This document shows, one piece after another, positions 17,901-26,634 of a DNA stretch of 64,000 nucleotides. Each line of letters starts with the position of its first letter. Within the stretch, counting starts at the first letter, position 1. Location: contig NZ_PQVF01000012.1 in the NCBI RefSeq assembly GCF_002920915.1, forward strand, positions 80,766 through 144,765, given 5' to 3'. The stretch comes from Solitalea longa. Its GTDB lineage: Bacteria > Bacteroidota > Bacteroidia > Sphingobacteriales > Sphingobacteriaceae. A program made the position numbers and the translations under genes. The notes beneath the pieces are model-generated. The model was not told where the DNA came from. It did not search any database and saw only the letters and a program-made list of their open reading frames with translations.

Positions 17901-20900
17901 AACAGCGCCATTTATAACTTTTTGATTAGTAACCTGACGAGCTCCTTCAAGCGTTTTTTCGGTGGCCAAAAAACTAATGTTGTTAAGTTGGGTGTCGGTC
18001 AAATTGTTAACAATAGAAACCGCTCTGCCATTTACAATGCTAATAGCTTGTTTATTCACAATTGGAAACGATTCTCCATTTACAATCGTAATAGCCCTTC
18101 CATTTTCAATGCTAACTTCTTGTCCGTTTACAATTGGAATGGCCCTTCCGTTTACAATTGAAACGGCTCTGCCGTTTACAAGTCCGATGTAATCATTCGC
18201 CAGCTGGTTGTTATGGTAATTAAAAACGGTATCGAGTAATGCCGAAGGATCATCCAAAACAACTGAAGGGTCGAACTGATAATTGAAATGTATATCTCCA
18301 ACCTTTTCACCATAGGTTAGGGTAGTATCTCTCGGGGTTATCACCAATGGCATTTTTGCAATTGAAATAAAGCCGTTGTTAAAAGTATAGTTATACAGTT
18401 CTGTAAAACCAGCATCAACAGAGTTTTCGGGATCGAAAATATGAGTCGGTCTGATGATGTAATTGTTTACATTGCTATAACTGGTGGCAGGTGTCAGATA
18501 AGTAATACTGTCTAAACCGATATCTGCTAAAGTCAGTTCGGTACTGTCTAAGGCTACTCCATTCACTTTAATTGTTGAAGTAAACTCAGGAAGGCGTTCA
18601 CCATATTTTATCGTTTTATTATCGGCAGTTATTTCAATGGTTTTCTTTGCAATTTCGAAGAAGGTAATTGAATTTGAAACCCCTCCGTCTAAACCGCTGG
18701 GAGCTTTTGATGGGGTGAATGCCCTGATAGAAGGGTTTCCTGTAAAGCTGGGAATACTGGCTGTTGCAGTGCTGTCGTTTACTACCGTTGTAGAAAGGGT
18801 ATCTTCCCTGAAAAGCACCTTAGTATCCGGACTGATGAACTTGGCCCTTAAGGTTAAGGTAAAGTCTTCGGCACCCGGGGTTACATTTTCAGGTACAATT
18901 AATCTGATCAAAGAAGGCTTGGCTGCCGCAAACGATTGGATAGCTGCATCGGCACGTATAAAGCCATTTCCACTTATATAATCAAATCCAGGAGTGTTCA
19001 TATCAACAGCAGTGCTTGTTAAGAGCGACCGTAAATCGGTATTGCTGTAGTTTTGATTATAGTATCGCTTTCTGGCCTGTTTGATCAAGGCTGCAACGGC
19101 GGCGGCATGTGGCGCAGCGGCAGAGGTCCCAAAGAAATTGAATAACCCATCGCCTTCATAATCTAATGAACCAAGGTTTACAGAAGTATTTATTCCATCA
19201 GGTGCCGTAAAGTCAGGCTTGTTCCTAGGGATCCCATTAATATTAACAGGGCCTCCAACGGACGAGAAGCTTTCAATTTCAGGAGGGTTTACACCTGCCA
19301 ATGGAGTGCGGTTATATCGAACCGCTCCGATTGTAAAGGCTCCGGTCGCATTTGCCTGTCCAATTATCGTTGAAGTTCCAGTGTTGTATTCATTTATGGT
19401 AGCATCGCCTCTGAAAATTATATATTTCAAATCTACATTTCCTGAACCTGCAGCTCTTGTAATTAAAATATTGGTGGAGGTAGCCTGAGTTACCGTAAAT
19501 GGCAATATTTCAATAGGATCTCCTCCTAAATTGTTGCGGTTAAAACCAAACAAAGCCGATCCTGCATCGTCGGTCAGATAAATATCCAGGTCATTTACTG
19601 TTCCTGTGGCCGTTTGTCCTAGCGAATAAATAGGGTCCTGCCATTGCAGAACAATCGTATAGGTTCCGGGTTGCAGCGATATGTTCTGAAGAACATCACC
19701 TCCTCCAAAGTTATGTGCAGTGCCAACAATTCCTGCTGGAGGAGTTGTTGGGTTAAATGTACTTTGATAGGACTTATTAGCAAAGTTTCCTGCGGAAGTG
19801 AAATAAGCCACCCCTTGAGCGCTAACCTCATTTACTGCCTGAGCAACCACTCCATCCTGAAAAAAAGGCTCGGTTATAAAGGTTACATCATCCACCATCA
19901 CATCGCAGTTGGCTTGCTGCAATTGACGGATGCCTTGTGCTAAATCTCCGGGGCTTACAAAACCGGTTCTGAACGCTAGTTTAGCTTTCGGAGCTATATC
20001 GTGAATAATTTGCAGCATGGCCCTGCCTTCATCAGCTCTTCGGCCAAAAGGGTATTCGGCAAAAACTTCTACCGGTTCGGTATAATCAGGGTTGGTCAGG
20101 CCAGGTAAATCACCATTGGACACATCCACTGCAGCCGGATTTCCGGGTAAGGTATTATAACTGTCTGATAAAACGCCAACTTTAATACTGTCCCCATCCA
20201 GATCGTATCCGTTTCTTAAAAAATCACTTCCCTGTGCCCTGTCGCCTTGAGTTTGGGCAATACCAGCACCTGAAATAGCCGGAAATAAAGGCCGGCAATA
20301 GTTTATTAGGTCATCCCTCTCATTTAACTTTTCGAGATTTTTAATGGGTAGTTTACCCGAAATGATGAATTGTGAGTTACCATTGTTAATAATGTTTGTA
20401 AGCCCGAATTCAGCGGATGTTAACAAAGCCAGGGTTTCTTGGAATCGGCCTTCATTTACTATAACTTCCACCCAAACGCTGTCGCTGTTAAGGATAAATA
20501 TATTTTGCTGCGGATCACTGATGCTGTCTCCTTTTTCTGCTAAAGCTGCCAATTCAGCGCCTATAAGCTCATTTTCCTTGCCGTTTTCAGGAGGTGGATA
20601 ATAAGGCAAAATACATGGAGTGTAGTTTACCGTAACCGTGTCGCTTGCGGTGCAACCACCTTTGGGACTTGTAACAGTTAATACATATTTGCCTTTTTTA
20701 TTTACAACCGGAGATTTAGTATCTGCTCCCGAAAGTATATTTCCACCCTCAATGGCAGTCCATAAAAACTTTACATCAGGGGTTGAACACGAACCGCTAA
20801 GGGTTACTTGGGTTTGAGGACAAGTGAAGGTAACATCATTGCCGGCATTAACCACAGGTTTGCTGCACTCGCTGAATGGGGCATATATTATTTTAACACC

Positions 20901-21953
20901 ACACTGAATATTGATTTTTGTACCACTCCAAAGAGCACCTGTAATGGTTGAATTTCCGCTGCTGCTACCAATATTAATGCCCGAAAATGGAGCCCATACG
21001 GTTCCAAACCATTCAGAACAACGGCCGGCTGAAGAATAATTGTTCATCGTAAAGGCATAATCACCCAATTTGCAACTGCTGCCTTTACCGTGTGTTTCGG
21101 TATATATCTTTGAGGCGTTGCACCCGTTTATAAAATCAACCTGTGTAATGTTCAAGTCAATATCATCGTGCACATAAATTTTAATGGTACCATTAGGGTC
21201 GTTTTTTAAATCGAAAATGAATTTATTAGGTAGAGCTCCTGAGTTTTTAATCGAACTGAAAACATAAACGCCGGCCCCTCGAAAAGTAATAGTTTGTCCG
21301 CCGCCAAGTTCCATAACCCCATAACAGCCAGGTTTTATGGTTTGACTCGAAGTGATCTTTTCAGTACCGGCATTGGGGAAATAAGTGATTGCAGGAAGTT
21401 GAGGGGGAAGTGGTTTTGAAGGAGTGCCAAATAGCTTTCCACCAGCGGGCGGTGGCCCGGTATATGTGCTACCTTTGGGCAGGGTAACCTTACCTAAAAC
21501 GTTGCCGCCGCCAATATTAACCGATCCATTTACATCAATATTCGTTTTTAAATATTGATCAGAAGCCGTTTTCAAAATAATACCTGAAGCGCCTGAAGAA
21601 TTTGTGGCCGTAATGGTGCCATAAACAATGTTCCCTTTTGCCAGGTAAATTGTTCCGCCAGAATAAAGGTTGCATGTAAACTTAACTCCACCCAGGGTTT
21701 TAATAAGATTTGTACTGCCCACTGAACCTCCGTAAACCCCCGATCCATTGTCTAAAATAACCGAAGGTTTCTCGGCATATGACTTTATCTGAGGATTTCC
21801 TCCGAATAATACAAAGTCGTTAATACTTAAGTTTTGACCATTGGAAAATGCAGGAATTAGTAAAATGATGAACAGGAAGGGGGTGGAAAGCAATAAATGC
21901 ACGCAAAAACGGGCTGGCTCCAAACAGGACTTTTTGCCGGTAGATATTCTCAT
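14988..21953 (-). CDS. Giant T9SS-secreted protease/adhesin (S8/S53-like, MBG repeats, type A sorting domain)
   Basis: A 2,321-residue secreted protein. Order: signal peptide (1-40), a Gly-rich beta-helix-like domain (to about 365), a PKD/Ig-like domain (370-450), a subtilisin/sedolisin-like protease (about 570-1015), MBG-type beta domains, two clusters of an octapeptide repeat xIVNGRAx (residues about 1255-1320 and 1398-1448), five MBG repeats of 87 residues (about 1595-2030), a beta domain, and a T9SS type A sorting domain (2245-2321, starting VYPNPAKTLVTFKW). The nucleophile is Ser944 in FGTSAAAPHAAAVAAL. At the usual His position stands DEGRAM with Glu642, as in S53-like enzymes, followed by IIHDIAPKA. 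It should be exported through the outer membrane by T9SS and either anchored or released. The downstream cyclase gene follows after 6 bp. Confidence 0.9.
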   Translation of the reverse strand: MRISTGKKSCLEPARFCVHLLLSTPFLFIILLIPAFSNGQNLSINDFVLFGGNPQIKSYAEKPSVILDNGSGVYGGSVGSTNLIKTLGGVKFTCNLYSGGTIYLAKGNIVYGTITATNSSGASGIILKTASDQYLKTNIDVNGSVNIGGGNVLGKVTLPKGSTYTGPPPAGGKLFGTPSKPLPPQLPAITYFPNAGTEKITSSQTIKPGCYGVMELGGGQTITFRGAGVYVFSSIKNSGALPNKFIFDLKNDPNGTIKIYVHDDIDLNITQVDFINGCNASKIYTETHGKGSSCKLGDYAFTMNNYSSAGRCSEWFGTVWAPFSGINIGSSSGNSTITGALWSGTKINIQCGVKIIYAPFSECSKPVVNAGNDVTFTCPQTQVTLSGSCSTPDVKFLWTAIEGGNILSGADTKSPVVNKKGKYVLTVTSPKGGCTASDTVTVNYTPCILPYYPPPENGKENELIGAELAALAEKGDSISDPQQNIFILNSDSVWVEVIVNEGRFQETLALLTSAEFGLTNIINNGNSQFIISGKLPIKNLEKLNERDDLINYCRPLFPAISGAGIAQTQGDRAQGSDFLRNGYDLDGDSIKVGVLSDSYNTLPGNPAAVDVSNGDLPGLTNPDYTEPVEVFAEYPFGRRADEGRAMLQIIHDIAPKAKLAFRTGFVSPGDLAQGIRQLQQANCDVMVDDVTFITEPFFQDGVVAQAVNEVSAQGVAYFTSAGNFANKSYQSTFNPTTPPAGIVGTAHNFGGGDVLQNISLQPGTYTIVLQWQDPIYSLGQTATGTVNDLDIYLTDDAGSALFGFNRNNLGGDPIEILPFTVTQATSTNILITRAAGSGNVDLKYIIFRGDATINEYNTGTSTIIGQANATGAFTIGAVRYNRTPLAGVNPPEIESFSSVGGPVNINGIPRNKPDFTAPDGINTSVNLGSLDYEGDGLFNFFGTSAAAPHAAAVAALIKQARKRYYNQNYSNTDLRSLLTSTAVDMNTPGFDYISGNGFIRADAAIQSFAAAKPSLIRLIVPENVTPGAEDFTLTLRAKFISPDTKVLFREDTLSTTVVNDSTATASIPSFTGNPSIRAFTPSKAPSGLDGGVSNSITFFEIAKKTIEITADNKTIKYGERLPEFTSTIKVNGVALDSTELTLADIGLDSITYLTPATSYSNVNNYIIRPTHIFDPENSVDAGFTELYNYTFNNGFISIAKMPLVITPRDTTLTYGEKVGDIHFNYQFDPSVVLDDPSALLDTVFNYHNNQLANDYIGLVNGRAVSIVNGRAIPIVNGQEVSIENGRAITIVNGESFPIVNKQAISIVNGRAVSIVNNLTDTQLNNISFLATEKTLEGARQVTNQKVINGAVVNQTSNIIDITQESVLDFNINSAQTSMLNSITGVSPKGLVDIESYTNKQAVTIVNGRAISIVNGLEISEVNGRAVSIVNGRAVTIVNGRAIPIVNSENKTAIIIDEQEIGLGLNSELKALNMITGLNNGLNYIIPGALRNDNFDISYGLGNLTILPAALSITARDTSKLYGQALSLDSTAFSISDGVLMFDDSIKTVTLSSAGTSAIASAGQYPIIPSAAIGGENTVLSNYNIAYINGELTVGKATLVVKANDASKVYGQPNPIFSAAFNGLLNGQTFETSGITGSPAFSTSATQFSNVGLYPILVSVGTLSSENYEFNFTDSDGELTITKAQLAVKANDASKVYGEPNPIFSAAFNGLLNGQTFETSGITGSPAFSTPATQFSNAGIYPISVSAGTLSSENYEFNFTDSDGELTITKAQLAVKANDASKVYGEPNPIFSAAFNGLLNGQTFETSGITGSPAFSTPATQFSNAGIYPISVSAGTLSSENYKFNFTDSDGELTITKAPLAVKANDASKVYGQPNPTFSATFNGLLNGQTFETSGITGTPAFSTSATQFSNAGLYPILVSAGTLSSENYEFDFTDSNGELTISKALLVVKANNASKEFGDPNPPFTVGFKGFLNGQTFETSGITGTPAFSTSATQFSNVGVYPISVSIGTLSSSNYDFDFSNCNAELRIRKAPLNIIADDKVINQGDTLPQFTARFITLKAGETPTLTFNVSPHYKGKVGDYDIVPSACRFPNASNYTITYTNGTLHVNPDCRYTKKLRIYLDCVEENSSVSGYKYIAHFKCENPNSSSVYIEKGDDNHITSAGKYDDSLLPQYFQSGTTTFDIPFDGLSLRWEINTIESNKKTAIAGTASSTSTRCHKAASSASNQNNNGSFGYSNDVDLKASLSVYPNPAKTLVTFKWENDKLNTKTCLLYDIYGQFYQVRITKQNDDSFEIDMTGLREGLYYLRVSGQNGYKFGRIIKE
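15850..17160 (-). repeat. Five tandem 261-bp repeats (87-aa MBG units)
   Basis: The word TTTGCTGG of the repeat recurs at 16089, 16350, 16611, 16872 and 17133, an exact period of 261 bp (87 codons). Each unit encodes a YGX-type MBG domain with KANDASKVYGEPNPIF and TQFSNAGIYPISVS. The units around 16400-16900 are near identical in DNA, the outer ones more diverged, as expected from recent amplification by unequal exchange. Confidence 0.85.
17611..17763 (-). repeat. 24-bp minisatellite, cluster 2 (six VNGRA octapeptides)
   Basis: Six tandem 24-bp units encoding VTIVNGRA, ISIVNGLE, ISEVNGRA, VSIVNGRA, VTIVNGRA and IPIVNSEN. Being a multiple of three, any gain or loss of units keeps the frame. 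The opposite strand also reads open here, producing false reading frames. Confidence 0.8.
17998..18190 (-). repeat. 24-bp minisatellite, cluster 1 (eight VNGRA octapeptides)
   Basis: Eight tandem 24-bp units encoding the series IGLVNGRA, VSIVNGRA, IPIVNGQE, VSIENGRA, ITIVNGES, FPIVNKQA, ISIVNGRA and VSIVNNL. The core is VNGRA with alternating hydrophobic residues, suggesting a beta-solenoid or stacked-strand structure. About 230 bp of non-repeat sequence separates it from cluster 2. Confidence 0.8.
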
Positions 21954-22457
21954 GTGACAACGGTTTTATAGATACCCATAGGGGGTGTGTTTAAAAAAAA
22001 CAATGGAAACTTAAGCCAGTAAAAGCAAAAGGGACGTGAAGTGCTATTTATTCCAAGGCAAGCTGGCTAATTTTAAACTATCGATTAATGACGGAAGGAT
22101 GGATCGCGGAAAGGCTCTTTTTACAATAAATTTAATTTAGGCATTTTTTTTATTTTTTAGATGGCGGAACATGTTTTTCTTCAAATCAATAATTCTACTA
22201 TATTTTATAAAATGTTAAGAAAATGGTGAGTAGATTCTGTGTTTTAATTGTAAAATATCTTCTATTGTAGCTCTTTATTCGGACTAAATCATTTAAATAA
22301 TAGATAAATAAACTTTTTTAGCTTAAAATAAAAAGGATTTAAGTTACAGTTTGAGGTGTTTGATAGTTTTTTTCTGAAAAATCAGTCGCAATTAAAATTT
22401 GGTTGGAGTGCTTTTCAATGATAATTTTTATCAGCCCTGTTTTGTATATTTAATTAT
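21954..22457. other. Divergent intergenic region, no gene seen
   Basis: 504 bp between two divergent genes, very AT-rich in its right half. The only candidate signal is TATATTTA (22445-22452), a weak -7-like box ending 5 bp before the ATG at 22458, the same spacing as at two other genes in this window. I see no RNA gene, no strong inverted repeat and no small coding frame. Confidence 0.4.
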
Positions 22458-25199
22458 ATGAAAAACAAGGTATTAAGCGCCCTCAATATTAAGGTTTCTG
22501 AATCGGCATATGTTTTTGATTTGCTTAGAGTGCAAATATTCATCGGGATAGCCGTCTCATACGTTAATATAATTGCCTACACATTATTTCTTAAAACACT
22601 TTCCATTCATTTACTGCCTTATGCCTATTTAACCATGGCGGTTTTATTGCTGCTGTTAAATATTGTTTATGAAAAACTTGAGCATCGATTGTCGCCATTG
22701 AATTTGTTGAAATACATTGTGGTATTTTCAATTGTGATTTTGGTAAGTCTTTGGCTGGGTTTGTCCTTAGGTTTTAAAAATAGCTTTGTTTTTGCTTTAA
22801 TGGTATGGTCCGTATTGTTTTATATGCTGAACGGTTATACTTATTGGGGATTGGTTTCACAGTTATTCAACATTAGGGAAAGTAAGAGGGTGTTTTCAAT
22901 TATTGGTGCTGGTGATATTCCGGCAAAGCTTATCGGATACCTTTCGGCTCCTTTACTTATTCCATTGTTTGGCCTTACACATTTGCTTTGGTTTTCGGTT
23001 ATTGCCATGCTGGCAGGTCTTTGGTTTTTTAATAAAGCGGTAAAGGAAAGAAACTGGGATGCCATTAATGAGCAATCGCATGAGAGCCTCCCGCATGTCC
23101 ACCATAAGCACGAAACTTCGGTTCAAAAGAAGGGATTGATGAGCGTTATTTTTAAGAATGAACTGATTTTCAGCATCTCCATTTTAACAATTCTTAGCTA
23201 TAACGTATTCAATATTATCGACTTCACATTTCTTTCGCAGGTGAAAATGAAATATGAGGATGTGGCCACGCTTGCAGCTTTTGTGGCAACATTTTTTGCT
23301 GTAGGTCGCTTTATTGCTTTGGCGCTAAAACTTTTGATCACCAGTCGGGTAATAGAGCGCTGGGGTATAATCAAGGGGTTGTTCGCTACCCCGTTAATAT
23401 TGTTGACCTTCAGTATGATATTTTTTGCATTGAACCAGCAATCGCAATATATGTTGTATGTTTTTGGGGCAATGGTGCTGCTTACGGAAGTACTACGTTC
23501 AACCATGCAGGAACCGGTTTTCTTTATTCTATTTCAACCCCTGAAAGAAAAACTTCGCTTGCATGGTCATCTTATTTCCAAAGGCTATATGTTGCCACCT
23601 TCATTAATGATCGTTGGCCTTTCGCTGATTTTTTTGGACAAGATAGGGGTGGATGTAACCATTTTGCTTACCATTAAAATTGTTTTGTTGAACCTGGTAG
23701 TATGGGCCGTTGTAATTCTGTATGTAAAAAAAGCTTATCTAAATACCTTACATCAATCAATAAAGAAAGGGTTTTTCAGTAGCGAAGATGTTTACCTGAA
23801 TGATAAAAAATCAATAGATATTTTACTCGACAAGATTTACAATGGCTCTAAGTCGGAAGTTATTTATGCGCTTAAATTATTGGGTAATGCCAATCACCCC
23901 GAAATTAATAACCTTTTGCACCAGCAATTACTGGGTAATGACCCGGATATAAAATTATATGTTTTGTCAGAGTTGAAAAGGAGCAATGCTGTCGACATTA
24001 GTTTGTTAAAGCGATTGATCACCCAAGAGCCTGATTTGGAAATAAAGCAGAAATTAACTTCTATAATTTGCAGGCATGACCCGGAATACCTGCACGAAAT
24101 GGCTAAAAATATCAGTCATCTGGAGTATCCGATCCGTAAAGTTGTGATCATAAATTTGTTGAACCAGGAAGAGTTTAATCACTTGATCATTGCCGGTAAT
24201 GAATTGAATAACCTAATACAATCGGAAGTTCCGGAAGAGAGGGAGTTAGCAGTAAAAATTATCAGTGAGTTAAAGAACGTGCGCTTTACTGCCGCCATAG
24301 AGCAATTGATAGATGACGAGGATGCCACGGTAAAACGCTCGGCCATAGTGGCGGCTTGCAAACTGAAGATGCAAAAAACACTGCCGGAAATTTTGAATAT
24401 GCTTAACCGTCCCTCCGAAAAATACATTGCCTTGCAGGGATTATTACAGTACGGAGATGAGCTTTTCGTTGATGTTGATCCGGAAATCACCGATGATTAT
24501 TCAACTGAATTGATTCGCCTGGCCGGAAAAATGAAAGGAAGCCATTCCACGGGCTATTTGATTGCCTCAATCCAGTCCTCTACCGAAGATATTTATAAAA
24601 TCGTTTATTCGCTGTGGAAAAAAGAATACAAGCCGCTTACAGGAAAAGAAACTAGTTTAATGAACCATTTGCTTGAGACTTGCTTTCAGAATGCCAGGAA
24701 TAAGCTGGAGTATTTTTATTCAATTCAATCTTTAAAAAATCATTTTTTAGTTCGAAATTCATTGCACAGCGAAATTCAGAGTGACTTGGAAACAGCTCTT
24801 CGGATTTGCTGTTTACTATATGAAAAGGGCGAGATAAATCGAATTTTAGAATTGATTGAAGTGGGTGATAATTCGAAACTTTATAATGCAATAGAAATTT
24901 TGGAAATAGTTTTGCCGCAACGAATCACGAAAGAGTTAAACGTGTTGTTCGACCATGTGATCGATCCAAATGATACCCGAAAAGCTTATAAAGCTCAGGA
25001 TATTGATGCCATGTTCGATAAGATAGTGTTTACTCAAGCTGATGAGTTTAATCCATGGACAAAATCGGTTTGCATTTACAGTTCATGGCAAAATAAAGAT
25101 TATGGTTTTATTCAAAAACTTGCTGTAAGCCCTGTGGTATCCCGACAGTCTTATGTGATGAAGGAGACCACTGCATATGTTTTAAACGCTCTAACTTAA
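22458..25199 (+). CDS. MFS/ATP-ADP-carrier-like membrane protein with C-terminal HEAT-like repeats
   Basis: A 913-residue protein with two parts. Residues 1 to about 430 hold some twelve hydrophobic helices in a major-facilitator or nucleotide-carrier-like layout, with the inter-helix segment LFNIRESKRVFSIIGAGDIPAKLIGY (134-160), which resembles the corresponding loop of Tlc-type ATP/ADP carriers. Residues 450 to about 720 are alpha-helical HEAT-like repeats (KSEVIYALKLLGNANHPEINNLLHQQL, ERELAVKIISELKNVRFTAAIEQLIDDEDATVKRSAIVAACKL), facing the cytoplasm. The last 190 residues are helical without a known motif. The next gene, 5 bp downstream, encodes a cyclic-nucleotide-binding domain, so transport or signalling may be cAMP-controlled. 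Substrate is unknown; the Tlc relation is a resemblance, not proof. Confidence 0.75.
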   Translation: MKNKVLSALNIKVSESAYVFDLLRVQIFIGIAVSYVNIIAYTLFLKTLSIHLLPYAYLTMAVLLLLLNIVYEKLEHRLSPLNLLKYIVVFSIVILVSLWLGLSLGFKNSFVFALMVWSVLFYMLNGYTYWGLVSQLFNIRESKRVFSIIGAGDIPAKLIGYLSAPLLIPLFGLTHLLWFSVIAMLAGLWFFNKAVKERNWDAINEQSHESLPHVHHKHETSVQKKGLMSVIFKNELIFSISILTILSYNVFNIIDFTFLSQVKMKYEDVATLAAFVATFFAVGRFIALALKLLITSRVIERWGIIKGLFATPLILLTFSMIFFALNQQSQYMLYVFGAMVLLTEVLRSTMQEPVFFILFQPLKEKLRLHGHLISKGYMLPPSLMIVGLSLIFLDKIGVDVTILLTIKIVLLNLVVWAVVILYVKKAYLNTLHQSIKKGFFSSEDVYLNDKKSIDILLDKIYNGSKSEVIYALKLLGNANHPEINNLLHQQLLGNDPDIKLYVLSELKRSNAVDISLLKRLITQEPDLEIKQKLTSIICRHDPEYLHEMAKNISHLEYPIRKVVIINLLNQEEFNHLIIAGNELNNLIQSEVPEERELAVKIISELKNVRFTAAIEQLIDDEDATVKRSAIVAACKLKMQKTLPEILNMLNRPSEKYIALQGLLQYGDELFVDVDPEITDDYSTELIRLAGKMKGSHSTGYLIASIQSSTEDIYKIVYSLWKKEYKPLTGKETSLMNHLLETCFQNARNKLEYFYSIQSLKNHFLVRNSLHSEIQSDLETALRICCLLYEKGEINRILELIEVGDNSKLYNAIEILEIVLPQRITKELNVLFDHVIDPNDTRKAYKAQDIDAMFDKIVFTQADEFNPWTKSVCIYSSWQNKDYGFIQKLAVSPVVSRQSYVMKETTAYVLNALT

Positions 25200-25204
25200 T
25201 TTTC

Positions 25205-25648
25205 ATGCTGATCATTGAAAAAGTACTACTTCTAAAGAATTCTGAAATTTTTAAAAATAGCCGAGAAACCGACCTGGTAGAAATTGCTTCCATCTGTAAA
25301 GAATGTTCTTTTGATAAAAACGTTTTGATCTTCAGTAAAGGCGACAAAGGAAATTGTATGTATTTTATTTACTCCGGAAAAGTATTGATACATGATGAGA
25401 GACATGAGATCGTTACACTGGCAGAAAATGAAATATTCGGAGAACTTTCTCTGCTCGATACCGAGTCGCGCTCGGCAAGTGTAACTACTTTAACCGACTG
25501 TGTTTTGCTAAAAATTGAACAAGAAGACTTTTATGATGTTATTGCCACGAACACCGATATTTTAAAGGGCATTATGCGTACACTTTGTAAACGCTTAAGG
25601 GAACAAGACCGAGTTACGGTTGAAATGAAAAAAGTAATGGGTAGTTAG
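25205..25648 (+). CDS. Stand-alone cyclic nucleotide-binding domain protein
   Basis: A 147-residue protein made of one CAP-family cNMP-binding beta-roll and the following helices, without a helix-turn-helix. The phosphate-binding cassette is intact: FGELSLLDTESRSASV with Gly79-Glu80 for the ribose and Arg89 for the cyclic phosphate. Upstream, the glycines of FSKGDKGNCMYFIYSGKVLI match the conserved turns. It begins 5 bp after the carrier/HEAT gene and is surely co-transcribed; elsewhere similar carrier, HEAT and cNMP domains are found fused, which supports a joint function. The last four bases overlap the end of the convergent oxidoreductase gene. cAMP from the TPR-cyclase 8 kb away is a possible ligand. 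Confidence 0.88.
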   Translation: MLIIEKVLLLKNSEIFKNSRETDLVEIASICKECSFDKNVLIFSKGDKGNCMYFIYSGKVLIHDERHEIVTLAENEIFGELSLLDTESRSASVTTLTDCVLLKIEQEDFYDVIATNTDILKGIMRTLCKRLREQDRVTVEMKKVMGS

Positions 25649-26631
25649 CTTTCTGTAATTAAAACAATTTTCCCCATGTGAGTACTGCTTTCCATCAGCG
25701 CATGAGCCTCAGCAGCATTTTCCAAAGTAAATGTTTTGTAGATTACCGGTTTAATAGCTCCGTTTTCGAGCAGAGGCCAGATATGTTTTTTAAGATTGTG
25801 GGCAATTTCGGATTTAAACGCATTAGGGCGGGGACGAAGTGTACTTCCGGTGATCAATAATCGTTTTTGCATCACTTTCAGGAAATCTACCTCTGTCTTA
25901 AAACCTTTCATGGCGTTGATAAATACCAGTCGGCCATCATCGGCAAGTGTATTGATGTTTTTGCCTATGTATTCGCCGCCAACCATATCCAAGATCACAT
26001 TCACACCTTTCCCTTCGGTTAACTCTAGTACGGCTTTTTCAAAGTCTTCGGTTTTATAATTAATGCATTTGTCGGCTCCGAGATCTTCACTGTAATTGCA
26101 TTTTTCTGTACTTCCGGCTGTTGCGTAAACAGTGTTTCCCATAGCCTTCGCCATTTGTATGGCTGCAGTCCCAATTCCGCTACTACCACCATGCACCAAT
26201 AAGCTTTCCGTTTTTTTTAATCCTCCACGGTCAAAAACATTGCTCCAAACAGTAAAAAACGTTTCGGGTATGGAGGCTGCTTCGGCCATTGATAAGCCCT
26301 GTGGAATTGGCAGGCAAAGTTCAGCAGGTACGGCACAATACTCAGCGTAAGCGCCGCCTGCAACCAGGGCGCAAATGTTATCACCTGTTTTAAGGTTGTT
26401 AACATTTGCACCTAATTGCATTATGGTTCCGGCCAGTTCCAGACCGGGTATGTCGGGAGGTGCTCCGGCAGGAGCAGGGTATCTTCCTGAACGTTGGGCC
26501 ACATCGGGCCGGTTTATTCCGGCAGCCATTACCTTTACCAATACCTCATCAGCTTTAATTGATGGTGTTGGACGTTCCTGAATTTGTAAAACGTCAGGCC
26601 CTCCGGGTTGGGTAATGACCACAGCTCTCAT
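25645..26631 (-). CDS. NAD(P)H-dependent quinone oxidoreductase (zinc-independent MDR family, PIG3-like)
   Basis: A 328-residue medium-chain dehydrogenase/reductase. The N-terminal GroES-like domain contains KVMAAGINRPDVAQRSGRYPAPAGAPPDIPGLELAG, typical of the quinone-reductase/PIG3 branch, and lacks the catalytic zinc ligands of alcohol dehydrogenases. The Rossmann fold shows SLLVHGGSSGIGTAAIQMAKAMGNTVYATAGS, binding NADPH, and VNVILDMVGGEYI. It reduces quinones or enals by hydride transfer in the cytoplasm. It is the last gene of a three-gene minus-strand run: its start is 3 bp from the end of the hypothetical gene upstream, which in turn lies 7 bp from the propeller gene. Confidence 0.92.
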   Translation of the reverse strand: MRAVVITQPGGPDVLQIQERPTPSIKADEVLVKVMAAGINRPDVAQRSGRYPAPAGAPPDIPGLELAGTIMQLGANVNNLKTGDNICALVAGGAYAEYCAVPAELCLPIPQGLSMAEAASIPETFFTVWSNVFDRGGLKKTESLLVHGGSSGIGTAAIQMAKAMGNTVYATAGSTEKCNYSEDLGADKCINYKTEDFEKAVLELTEGKGVNVILDMVGGEYIGKNINTLADDGRLVFINAMKGFKTEVDFLKVMQKRLLITGSTLRPRPNAFKSEIAHNLKKHIWPLLENGAIKPVIYKTFTLENAAEAHALMESSTHMGKIVLITES

Positions 26632-26634
26632 AGA

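Noticed and set aside
17530..18192. Several plus-strand frames over the VNGRA minisatellite
   Set aside because: The 24-bp repeat is open on both strands; the frames translate the repeat's complement and overlap each other.
21954..22457. Structured RNA or riboswitch in the long divergent gap
   Set aside because: No strong stems or conserved riboswitch motif could be seen by eye.
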